Source: Pedobacter metabolipauper (GTDB lineage: Bacteria; Bacteroidota; Bacteroidia; Sphingobacteriales; Sphingobacteriaceae). From it: a stretch of DNA of 64,000 nt. The position numbers were made by a program, and so were the translations under genes. The stretch's first letter is position 1. The number at the start of each line of letters is the position of its first letter. The stretch covers positions 19,888 through 83,887 of the forward strand of contig NZ_SNYC01000010.1 in assembly GCF_004362715.1 (NCBI RefSeq), written 5' to 3'. Below, piece by piece: positions 1-8,127 of the stretch. Under the pieces are notes generated by a model. It did not search any database, was not told where the DNA came from, and was given only the letters and a program-made list of their open reading frames with translations.

Positions 1-1748
1 ATTACTGTTCCTTTCTCTAACACCAGGATGCGGTCTGCAAGTCTGGCGGTAGAAAACCGGTGAGAGATTAACACGGCAGATTTGCCTTTGGTCAGTTCGG
101 CAAAGCGTTGAAATACTTCATATTCTGCCCGTGCATCCAATGCGGCTGTCGGCTCATCAAGGATCAGCACCTGCGCATCTTTCATGTATGCCCGTGCCAG
201 GGCCACTTTCTGCCATTCGCCTCCGGACAGTTCTACGCCATCGTTAAACTTCCTGCCGAGCCATTGATCATACCTGCCCGGTAGTTTTTCTGCCAGCAAA
301 TCGGCCAGGCTTTCTTGTGCGGCTTTTTTAATCAGCGCGGTATTTTCTATTTCTGCGATGTTTCCTACAGCGATATTCTGTGAAAATGTCATCTGGTAAC
401 GTATATAGTCCTGAAAGATGATGCCCAGGTTTAAGCGCAGGTCTTCCAGGCTGTATAGCTTCAGATCAATTCCATCCAGCAGGATGCGTCCTTCTGTGGG
501 ATCGTACAGCCTGGCCAACAGCTTTACCAGCGTAGTTTTTCCGGCCCCGTTCTCACCCACAAGTGCCAGTTTCTCTCCCGGCCTCAGTTGAAAGTTCAGA
601 TAACGGTTGGCCCATGTGGTTGTGTTGTGGTATTGAAAACCAACATTCTCAAAGATAAAGCCCTGTTGGATGGGGTTGGGAAAGGGGAGTGGATTAACGG
701 CGACTGTAATCTTTGGTTTGATCTCAAAGAACTCAATGAAATCATTGAGGTAAATGGCGCCCTGAGACACCACCGTAAAGCGGGCCAGCATGGTTTCCAT
801 TAAGCCACTGAGCTGCCGGAAGGATCCTGCCAGGAAGGTTAGGCTTCCTACAGAAGCTTTCCCGATTATGGTTTGATAAATGATAAATCCATAGGCTGCG
901 TAATAGCCTACGCTGCTTAATATAGAGAAGAAGGTGCCCCAGCCTGCACGCCTGACGGCTAACTTGCTGTTGTCAGCATAGAATTTATCAGACAGGGTTT
1001 TAAACCGGGACGTAATGAAATCAGTTAGTCCGAATATCTTCACCTCTTTGGCGGTTTCATCGCTGGCTCCCAGGAAACGGATATAATCCAGCTCCCGTCT
1101 TTCTGGTGTCTGGCTGCGGGATAGCGCGTAATTTTTACTGTTAAAATAAGATTCTCCGAGAAATGCAGGAATAATGGCCACGAGCAGGAGCAGGATGAGC
1201 CATGGATTGAAGGCCAGTAATCCGGTGATGAGGAAGGCCATGGAGATGAGATCCTGTACCTGGCTCATCACTTGCGACAATAACATGGTCCGCCCGATGG
1301 TTTGCTGCCTTGCCCGTTCCAGCTTATCGTAAAATACGGAATCTTCAAACTGATCCAGATCCAGCGTGGCGGCATGGCGCATGATGCGCATGGAGGTATA
1401 GTTGGAGAACAGATCGCCCAGCAGGCTATCCATTAAATTGATCATCCGGTTTAAGCCATCCGTTAATATGGCAAGGCCAAATTCAATGGCAACCAGTTCC
1501 CACAACCGTTCCTGACCTCCGCCAGATTCCCCGTTTAATTGTACCACCTGATCAATGATCAGCTTGCCTACATAAAGCAAAGCTACCGGCATTGCTGAAC
1601 GGACAATGCGCAGCAGGAAACTTATGGTTGTTTTTTGCGGACTGCTTTTCCAAACGAGCTTAAAAAAGCCGGGAAGGTTTTTTAAGGCCGACAGTCGTTG
1701 TTTGAAGGAGATCTCGTCAAAAGATAGGGTATTTCTTGTTTTAGCCAT
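1..1748 (-). CDS. ABC transporter, fused permease and ATPase (3' end cut by window edge)
   Basis: The open frame starts at an ATG at 1748 (MAKTRNTLSFDE) and is still open at base 1, so about 582 residues are visible. The N-terminal half has several membrane helices typical of an ABC type-1 exporter. The C-terminal half is a nucleotide-binding domain with Walker A (GENGAGKTT), an ABC signature (ELSGGEWQKVALARA), Walker B (VLILDEPTAALD) and a switch histidine (LISHRFST). Such proteins export lipids, peptides or drugs across the inner membrane as dimers. The substrate cannot be read from sequence. Little of the C-terminus should be missing. It looks monocistronic, since the next gene upstream on this strand is an unrelated sensor. 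Confidence 0.9.
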   Translation of the reverse strand, partial: MAKTRNTLSFDEISFKQRLSALKNLPGFFKLVWKSSPQKTTISFLLRIVRSAMPVALLYVGKLIIDQVVQLNGESGGGQERLWELVAIEFGLAILTDGLNRMINLMDSLLGDLFSNYTSMRIMRHAATLDLDQFEDSVFYDKLERARQQTIGRTMLLSQVMSQVQDLISMAFLITGLLAFNPWLILLLLVAIIPAFLGESYFNSKNYALSRSQTPERRELDYIRFLGASDETAKEVKIFGLTDFITSRFKTLSDKFYADNSKLAVRRAGWGTFFSILSSVGYYAAYGFIIYQTIIGKASVGSLTFLAGSFRQLSGLMETMLARFTVVSQGAIYLNDFIEFFEIKPKITVAVNPLPFPNPIQQGFIFENVGFQYHNTTTWANRYLNFQLRPGEKLALVGENGAGKTTLVKLLARLYDPTEGRILLDGIDLKLYSLEDLRLNLGIIFQDYIRYQMTFSQNIAVGNIAEIENTALIKKAAQESLADLLAEKLPGRYDQWLGRKFNDGVELSGGEWQKVALARAYMKDAQVLILDEPTAALDARAEYEVFQRFAELTKGKSAVLISHRFSTARLADRILVLEKGTV

Positions 1749-1819
1749 TTAAAGGGTTGCAGGGAAAGAATGCAAATTACCATTTCATAACCTAATACTG
1801 ACGGATAATGTTTTAATCT

Positions 1820-4519
1820 TCAATTTGCTGTTTTTACATTGACCAGGGTGCTGATTTCGCTCTTAGCAATGATCTCCCGAATGGTATGATCTAGTTCTTT
1901 TGATGAAATGTCCAGGTAGGACTGTAAGGTTTTTAACGTTTCTGCATCGATATCCGGATCCCGGATCAGTTCTGAGATGCCCATGATCCGTGCCAGCGGA
2001 CCCCTGACAAGATGCGCCTGTGCCCAGCTGATCTCTTTTAGCAGCTGGTTATGATCTGCTATGGCCTGTATGTGGTTGATGCGTTCGGTAATGTCCTGCA
2101 TGGCCCCGATCATTCTTATTGCCCTGCCGGCTTCATTAAATATAAGGAAGCCGCGGTCCAGTACCACTTTATAATTCCCTGCTGCATCTAAAAAGCGGTA
2201 TTCACTGGTCCACCTCGGTCTTTTTTCCTGAATATTTCCGTCAATAACCGCGATTACCCGATGGATGTCATCCGGATGAACGCGTTCATGCCACCATTGA
2301 TAATTGGTCATTACATCGGTGTATCCAAACATGCCTTTTATGCCATTGTTCCAGGTTAATTCATCAGTAATGAGGTTGGCATCCCAGATGCTGTCACTGG
2401 TGGCTTCTGACACGATGTTGTACCGGTCCAGGTGTTCCTTGATCTTCAGCTCATTTTCTACGCGGCTGGTTACGTCCCTGGCATTGGCAACGATGCCTTT
2501 AATGGCTGGATCATTACGCATGTCCGTTAGTACCGTTTCTACCCAGCGGATCTTATCATTGCTGTCGATAAACCGGATCGGGGCAAGTTTGAGTGTTCTT
2601 TTATTTTCGAGTTCCTCCAGCATATTCTTTACCCATTCTTTATCGCCCTCGTACATAAAGCTGAACGCATTCTTTTCCAGTAAATTTTCCTGTTTCACAC
2701 CGATTACACGCTCGGCATTCGGACTTACATACTGGAAGTTCCCTTCATTATCCAGTATAGCGATCAGGTCTGACCCATCCTGGATCAGGTTTTTAAAGCG
2801 GTGCTCACTTAGAATCAAATCTTCTTCTGCTTTTTTAATATCGGTGATATCCAGACAAGCACCGATCATTTTTAACGGGTTTCCTTCTTCGTCGCATTTG
2901 AGTGTAGCCCAGGATTTCAGATACCTTAATTCACCATTTGGCCGCAGGATCCTTTCCTCAAATTTTACATCTTTCTTGTCGTGTAAAATGTTCTGGATGG
3001 TTTGCTTTACCCGGTCCCGGTCGTCCGGATAGAGTAATTCCAGGTAGCTTTCAAACCTGGCTTCAAATTCATTTTTATTCAATCCATAGATCGTATACAG
3101 GGTATCTGACCAGGTTACCAGGTTGTTTTCTACATCCCATGACCAGTTGCCGAAATTGGCCATACTCTGTACCTGGATCATAAACCTGGATGTTTCTCTG
3201 AGCTCTTCGGCAAATTCACGGTTTTCGAGGATGACCTTTAAAAAGGAAGCGGCCCGTTCAATGAGCTTCATTTCTTCCATGTCTGGTGTTCTTACTTCCT
3301 GGTAATAGATGCCAAAGGTTGCAAGTACATCGCCTTTGTAGTTGATGATGGGGTAGGACCAGCAGGCATGAAGGTTTGCTGCCAATGCAATGGCCTGATG
3401 GGAGTCCCATCTTGGATCATTGGCGATATCACTGGAGATGACCAGTTCTTTTAAAAATGCCGCAGTGCCGCAGGAGCCTATACGGTCTGCAACTGCAATG
3501 CCCTCAATGGAATCCAGGTAAGGCTGCGCGATTGATGGTGATGCCCATGAAAACAAACGGTAATTTTTAACCTGCATGATGGAGCATAGCATATCTGGAA
3601 AGATGGCCTCAATTCCGGATACATAAAGGAGCAGCACCTCTTTAATGGGCATTTCTTTTTTTGAATTCAGCTCCAGAACTCTCTTTTCCAGATGTTCGAG
3701 GTCATGGTGTACTTTGCTGGCCAGCCTTGACCTGACTCTTTCAGTGATGTCAATGGCCATTACAATGCGTGTATTGTTGCCCCAGGATGGGAGCGGAGTC
3801 GATTCTGCCTTTACATCTATAATTGTTCCATCCTTTTTAACGTGTCTTACATAGGCTTTATTGGATAGGCCGGGCACAACTTTACTTTCGATCATTTCCT
3901 GCATAACCGGGAGATCCTCTTGCGGAAACAGTGATTCAACGGTTAGTGATAGAAATTCGTCACGGGTGTATCCATAATCTTTTTGAGCGGCAAGATTGAC
4001 AGCAAGGATCTGCAGGTTAATGGTATCGTAAACCATTATAGGTACCGGGCTAAAGTTGAACAGGTCGAGATTGCGGTTGCCTATTTTTTCCTCATTGTCT
4101 TTAATTTCCTGTTCTGCATGATATTGAGCAGAGATGTCGATTAAACTTTGGGCAATATATTGGACTTCGCCGGATTCATTGAGTAACGGGTATATTTCTA
4201 CCCGCCAGTATCGCTCTTCGGCATGTTCTGTGTTTGCAGGAAACAGGTTGTATTTATGAAGCTCAATGCGATTTGTCTGTTTATTAAGGGCTTGCCTGAA
4301 ACCTGCTATGATGGCCTGTGTTCTTGTTCCGTCGTCATCTGGATTTTTAGGGAATGCTTCAAAGAACCCTTTGCCGATAAGATCTGACCTTTCCCGTTGC
4401 GTTGCCTGAAGAAATGCATCATTTACTGAGGCAATGCTAAACTTCGGATCATTTGTTTCCAGAATGATACCTGGTGTTGGCTGGCAATTAAAAAGTAGCT
4501 CAATCTCATTCAATTTCAT
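1820..4519 (-). CDS. Multi-PAS/GAF sensor protein with a histidine-kinase dimerisation helix but no ATPase domain
   Basis: The 899-residue protein reads as PAS (about 10-130), PAS (155-265), GAF (270-430) and three further PAS/PAC units (450-565, 570-690, 700-815), each ending in a typical PAC signature such as GACLDITD or GAMQDITER. There is no signal peptide or membrane helix, so it should be cytoplasmic. The last 70 residues resemble a HisKA helix pair, with the candidate phospho-histidine in AQAHLVRGPLARIMG. The protein stops there, with no N, G1 or G2 boxes of a HATPase domain. Such truncated sensors are common in Bacteroidota and presumably act through a partner kinase, which is inference. 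No response regulator lies next to it. Confidence 0.88.
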   Translation of the reverse strand: MKLNEIELLFNCQPTPGIILETNDPKFSIASVNDAFLQATQRERSDLIGKGFFEAFPKNPDDDGTRTQAIIAGFRQALNKQTNRIELHKYNLFPANTEHAEERYWRVEIYPLLNESGEVQYIAQSLIDISAQYHAEQEIKDNEEKIGNRNLDLFNFSPVPIMVYDTINLQILAVNLAAQKDYGYTRDEFLSLTVESLFPQEDLPVMQEMIESKVVPGLSNKAYVRHVKKDGTIIDVKAESTPLPSWGNNTRIVMAIDITERVRSRLASKVHHDLEHLEKRVLELNSKKEMPIKEVLLLYVSGIEAIFPDMLCSIMQVKNYRLFSWASPSIAQPYLDSIEGIAVADRIGSCGTAAFLKELVISSDIANDPRWDSHQAIALAANLHACWSYPIINYKGDVLATFGIYYQEVRTPDMEEMKLIERAASFLKVILENREFAEELRETSRFMIQVQSMANFGNWSWDVENNLVTWSDTLYTIYGLNKNEFEARFESYLELLYPDDRDRVKQTIQNILHDKKDVKFEERILRPNGELRYLKSWATLKCDEEGNPLKMIGACLDITDIKKAEEDLILSEHRFKNLIQDGSDLIAILDNEGNFQYVSPNAERVIGVKQENLLEKNAFSFMYEGDKEWVKNMLEELENKRTLKLAPIRFIDSNDKIRWVETVLTDMRNDPAIKGIVANARDVTSRVENELKIKEHLDRYNIVSEATSDSIWDANLITDELTWNNGIKGMFGYTDVMTNYQWWHERVHPDDIHRVIAVIDGNIQEKRPRWTSEYRFLDAAGNYKVVLDRGFLIFNEAGRAIRMIGAMQDITERINHIQAIADHNQLLKEISWAQAHLVRGPLARIMGISELIRDPDIDAETLKTLQSYLDISSKELDHTIREIIAKSEISTLVNVKTAN

Positions 4520-4634
4520 ACGTAAGGAATTGATGAGTTTAAGCTACCATTTATTTTTGACTAATCCTCAACTGCGCCAGGAAAATCGGTAGCGCGGTAT
4601 AGTAAATGGATCGATGTCTTAGCTGCTGGTGTTA

Positions 4635-5048
4635 TTAGAGGTTAATGATTTCGTCCCAATTGCCTTTTTGAAATACGGTAATTGTTTTCTGTTCTTCTTT
4701 TTCTGTGTACCCATTTAGTGCAATTCCAATTTCAGCAAAAATCAGGAAACCATATTTGTATACAGAAGCATATTTCCCGGTTAGAAATGCTTTAAACGTA
4801 TTTGAAAAAACATCATGACCGTCAAATAGCACGTTCGCTGTATCGAGAATGGAAAATTCGAGTAGCTTATCATCCTTAAATTTAAGAGAAACGGGGCCGT
4901 CGATAATTCGCTTCCCCTTTTTGTTCTCTATAATTTGGATATCTGTTGCTAAGTTCTCCTTTATTTTGTCGAAAGGACTACCTAACAGATAACGTTCTGT
5001 ACCGACAAAAGGGATAATGATCAATTGATCTGGGGTGCTGAACGTCAT
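4635..5048 (-). CDS. Hypothetical protein, 137 aa
   Basis: This start (MTFSTPDQLIII at 5048) lies four bases after the stop of the acidic-protein gene at 5053, which implies translational coupling. The frame is open further upstream, but that extension only reads the acidic gene in another frame and gives a low-complexity Met/Lys/Thr peptide, so I rejected it. The protein is a soluble alpha/beta-looking polypeptide without signal peptide or recognisable motif. I do not recognise the family. The two-gene arrangement with a strongly acidic neighbour suggests that they work together. Confidence 0.6.
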   Translation of the reverse strand: MTFSTPDQLIIIPFVGTERYLLGSPFDKIKENLATDIQIIENKKGKRIIDGPVSLKFKDDKLLEFSILDTANVLFDGHDVFSNTFKAFLTGKYASVYKYGFLIFAEIGIALNGYTEKEEQKTITVFQKGNWDEIINL

Positions 5049-5052
5049 GTCG

Positions 5053-5418
5053 TTATGCTGGATCATCATCCGGACTTTCAAAGTCGGCATCACCTTCTGA
5101 AGTTCCTGATTCTGCGTCATCGTCATCATCAAAGTTTTCATCGTCGTCACCGTCAATGTCGTCATCTTCCATGTCTGCATCCTCATCTTCGCTAAGGCTT
5201 CCCGTTTCCTCATTAAGCTGCGTGCCTTCACCATCGGCAAATTCTACTTCGTCCTCAGTATAGCCTGCATCGTCTCCCGATGCATTCGCATTGTCCTGAT
5301 TGGTAATTTCATCACCATTCCGCTCGTCTTCTTCTATAGAGGGGCTGCGTGAAACTTGAAACTGTTCAATGTTCGGAATCTCTTCTTCCTGTAATTGGTC
5401 TTGATTGTAGTTTTCCAT
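5053..5418 (-). CDS. Small highly acidic low-complexity protein, 121 aa
   Basis: The start chosen is MENYNQDQLQEEE at 5418. An upstream extension to 5487 would run into the terminator hairpin and add a hydrophobic stretch with no parallel. The mature sequence is dominated by Asp and Glu, with an almost uninterrupted acidic run around residues 70-105 (for example DMEDDDIDGDDDENFDDDDD). No signal peptide or fold can be seen, and it is probably disordered. Acidic runs of this kind occur in DNA mimics, calcium binders and chaperone-like tails, and nothing here decides between them. It is the first gene of a two-gene unit. Confidence 0.6.
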   Translation of the reverse strand: MENYNQDQLQEEEIPNIEQFQVSRSPSIEEDERNGDEITNQDNANASGDDAGYTEDEVEFADGEGTQLNEETGSLSEDEDADMEDDDIDGDDDENFDDDDDAESGTSEGDADFESPDDDPA

Positions 5419-5484
5419 GATTTTAGGTTTTGTATCAACAGAACATTCTGATAAGAGAATAAGTTTGAGGAAAATTGAACAGTA

Positions 5485-5509
5485 CAAAAAATCCCCGGCT
5501 AGCGGGGAT
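5485..5509 (-). terminator. Rho-independent terminator of the Sus/TlpA operon
   Basis: A 7-bp stem (ATCCCCG / CGGGGAT) with a 5-base loop is followed, on the minus strand, by six T residues. It lies 33 bases after the TlpA stop and before the acidic-protein gene, so it separates the two transcription units. Confidence 0.85.
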
Positions 5510-5541
5510 CTTTAATGGAGTGCGTGGAGAATAAGAATTGA

Positions 5542-6684
5542 TTACTTCAGTAATTCTCCAATTTTTTTATACAAGGCTTCTCCGCGTAATCCCCTGGCTA
5601 CTACTTTGCCATCGGCATCCAGCAGGAAGCTATCGGGTACACCGCTTATTCCATACAGTTTGGCGATAGGTTCATCCCAATATTTTAAGGATGATACATG
5701 ATACCAGGGCATGCCGTCAGTTTCGATGGCTTTTTTCCAGGCTTCTGCCGTGCGGTCCAGCGAAACGCTTAAGATGTTAAATCCTTTGTCGTGAAATGCG
5801 GTATATGCTTTTACCACATTTGGATTCTCTTTGCGGCAGGGTGCACACCAGCTGGCCCAAAAATCTACCAGGGTAACTTTCCCTTTTTTAACTACCTGCT
5901 GCAGGCTTAACGGTTGTCTGAGGGTATCCAGTGAGGTAAAGCCGGGCAATATTGCACCCACTTTGCTCTGTTTGGCCAGCTCCAGCGATTTGCCAATCTC
6001 TACGCCGAGGGGCTGCTTCTTTACCTCTGCCGAAAGGCTTTCATATAAGAGTCCGCCTCTATTGTAGTCAACCGGGCTTCCGGATACATACTTTAGTGCG
6101 ATTAAGGAAATGAACGATTTTGGGTGTGTTTTGATAAACGCTTTGCGTACCATTACAGACGAATCAATCACTGCATAGTATTCCTTTTCCAGTTGCTTAA
6201 ATTCTGCCGTTAGCTGTTCCTCCTTAGTGGTTTTAATGGCTTTCATTTTAAGCTTTACCAGCCTGTTCAATAAGGGTTCCGTTTGTGCTTTTAGCTCCTG
6301 GTTCTCTTTGTTGAGCAGATCATCTGGTGTTTTTGCATGGGCCAGTGAATCTGGTGCAATGATCTTAATGTTTACAGGCGATAGTATAAAAGAAATGCGG
6401 TCATTACTGCCTTTTCCTCTTGGTGAATATTGGTATATGGTAGCTTCTACCGGCTGCAGCACGTGACCGGAATACTTAAATGTTCCATCTAATACTTCTG
6501 CCGTATCTGAAATCAGGCTATCATTTTGGCGGTACATGAGTACGATGCCATGTTTATCTTTCCAGCCGGTAACTTTCCCGCTTACCGTATATTTTCCGCT
6601 TTGTGAGAATGCAGCAAGTTGTGTAAGAAAAAGCACAGCAAAAATGCTGAACCGCAGGGTTTGTAACGCCGGGTTGATGGCCAT
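5542..6684 (-). CDS. TlpA-family thiol-disulfide oxidoreductase with DUF4369-like N-terminus
   Basis: The start at 6684 (MAINPALQTLRF) gives a clean signal peptide ending near AAFSQ. A longer frame to 6882 would run through the SusD gene, although MVTKP at 6723, overlapping the SusD stop, is also possible. Residues 30-130 look like the beta-rich DUF4369 domain, then comes a helical linker and a thioredoxin fold with the redox motif WCAPC at 279-283 and a cis-Pro segment (SGVPDSFLLD). It should be a periplasmic or outer-membrane-anchored reductase. It is the last gene of the SusC/SusD operon, an association common in Bacteroidota, where it may assist folding or processing of imported ligands. 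Confidence 0.88.
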   Translation of the reverse strand: MAINPALQTLRFSIFAVLFLTQLAAFSQSGKYTVSGKVTGWKDKHGIVLMYRQNDSLISDTAEVLDGTFKYSGHVLQPVEATIYQYSPRGKGSNDRISFILSPVNIKIIAPDSLAHAKTPDDLLNKENQELKAQTEPLLNRLVKLKMKAIKTTKEEQLTAEFKQLEKEYYAVIDSSVMVRKAFIKTHPKSFISLIALKYVSGSPVDYNRGGLLYESLSAEVKKQPLGVEIGKSLELAKQSKVGAILPGFTSLDTLRQPLSLQQVVKKGKVTLVDFWASWCAPCRKENPNVVKAYTAFHDKGFNILSVSLDRTAEAWKKAIETDGMPWYHVSSLKYWDEPIAKLYGISGVPDSFLLDADGKVVARGLRGEALYKKIGELLK

Positions 6685-6712
6685 TATTTTGATTGATAAT
6701 GGGTTTATAGGT

Positions 6713-8116
6713 TTAGTAACCATCATTTTGTTTAATGTTAGGGTTATATAATAATTCTCTCTCCGGGATCGGGAAGAATGCATCAGTTTGAGAAATCGTA
6801 GGTTTACGGGTACCAAAGAATGCGGCAAGATCCTGCGGTTCTGCACGTTTCGCATCGAACCACCGGTGTCCGAATTCAGCAAAAAGTTCGGTCATGCGTT
6901 CCTGGTAAATCGCCGTGATCAGTTCAGGCTGGGTCATTAGCGGACTTGCAAAGCGCAGGGTCTGGAAGTTTTTGGTGGCATTTGCAACGGCACCTGCGCG
7001 AACGCGGATCACATCGATATCGTCAATGGCACCATTGAGGTTATTCTGCATCGCCCTTGCTTCTGCACGGATCAGGTACTGCTCTGCAAGACGTAGCGGT
7101 GCTGCTGATTCTGCTTTTGCACCTGCTTGTGTATTGGACAAGGTTTTGAATTTGAACGGTGCCGTTGTTCCGGTAAATGTTTTGGTCCATTTTACCAATC
7201 GCTGGTCGTCTGACTTAAACTGCCCCACGAAATATGGGGTTAACCGGAATACAGTGTTAGATGTCGCGTTGCCGCCTACTGAACTTCCTTCACCGGTATA
7301 AATGTTGGCACCTGCATTGGTGATGTTCCATATGGATTCTGTAGATGCTACAAGAAATGCATTGTCCAGGGTTTCCATCTTATACACCGCAGACTGCTCA
7401 ATGAGCTTGGTAGCCTCTTTCTCGGCATTTACCCAATCTTTCTGGTACAGATATACCCGTGCAAGTAATGCTGTTGCCGCCCATTTACTTGGTCTGTGAC
7501 GGTTTCCGGCCTTGATGTTGTCATCTCCAATGTTTGCATGTGCATAATTCAGATCTTCAATAATTTGCGCATAGACCACCTGCTGGCTGGAAACCGGCAG
7601 CAAACCATTTACGGCATAATCTGACTTTACGGTAAGCGGAACCGGACCGTACAGATTGGTGAGGTAAAAGAGGGAAAGGGCGCGTATAAAACGGGATTCT
7701 CCCATTAACCTGGCTTTAACTTTGGCACTCATACCGGTTGATCGTTCTGTGCTTTCATAGATCACATTGGCCTGGTAAACATAGTTGTAAAAGGCCGCCC
7801 ATAAACCGGTTACTGAAGAATTATTTGGGAAAAGGTTATTGTCCAGCAATTGCTGCTGCGGGTCACTGTAAGAGGTACGATCCAGTTCATCGGAACTTAA
7901 TCCGAGCGGACCGCTCATGGCGCCCTGGAACGGAGCGGTGCTCAACGCATTGGTCATAGATGCATAGATGCCTTTCATCGCTGCCTGTGCAAGATCGTCG
8001 TTGTCAAAAACAGCGGTGTTTGTAAATTTACCCATAGGCACGTCTACCTCAATGGCCTGGTTACAGCTGCTGAATGCGATGGCTAAAATGAAGACTGATT
8101 TATATATAAATTTCAT
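6713..8116 (-). CDS. SusD/RagB-family nutrient-binding outer-membrane lipoprotein
   Basis: The 467-residue protein starts with a lipoprotein signal peptide (MKFIYKSVFILAIAFSSC) whose lipobox Cys would anchor it to the outer membrane. The TPR-like helical SusD fold is indicated by the conserved region LRLAEQYLIRAEARA and the C-terminal QERMTELFAEFGHRWFDAKR signature. SusD proteins form a lid over the partner SusC channel and bind the incoming oligosaccharide or peptide. It lies 11 bases after SusC and overlaps the possible longer TlpA start, so it is the middle gene of the operon. The ligand cannot be predicted because no glycosidase or peptidase accompanies it here. Confidence 0.95.
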   Translation of the reverse strand: MKFIYKSVFILAIAFSSCNQAIEVDVPMGKFTNTAVFDNDDLAQAAMKGIYASMTNALSTAPFQGAMSGPLGLSSDELDRTSYSDPQQQLLDNNLFPNNSSVTGLWAAFYNYVYQANVIYESTERSTGMSAKVKARLMGESRFIRALSLFYLTNLYGPVPLTVKSDYAVNGLLPVSSQQVVYAQIIEDLNYAHANIGDDNIKAGNRHRPSKWAATALLARVYLYQKDWVNAEKEATKLIEQSAVYKMETLDNAFLVASTESIWNITNAGANIYTGEGSSVGGNATSNTVFRLTPYFVGQFKSDDQRLVKWTKTFTGTTAPFKFKTLSNTQAGAKAESAAPLRLAEQYLIRAEARAMQNNLNGAIDDIDVIRVRAGAVANATKNFQTLRFASPLMTQPELITAIYQERMTELFAEFGHRWFDAKRAEPQDLAAFFGTRKPTISQTDAFFPIPERELLYNPNIKQNDGY

Positions 8117-8127
8117 ATCCTGTAGAG

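Noticed and set aside
588..803. Plus-strand open frame of 71 codons
   Set aside because: It lies antisense within the ABC transporter gene and gives a protein without features.
2304..3032. Plus-strand open frame of 242 codons
   Set aside because: It is antisense to the PAS sensor, is rich in Ser and Leu, and has no domain; it is a shadow of the real gene.
5049..5240. N-terminal extension of the 137-residue protein
   Set aside because: It only reads the acidic gene in a shifted frame and gives a low-complexity Met/Lys/Thr peptide.
6685..6882. Longer start for the TlpA-like gene
   Set aside because: It overlaps the SusD coding end and would put the signal peptide 66 residues from the N-terminus.
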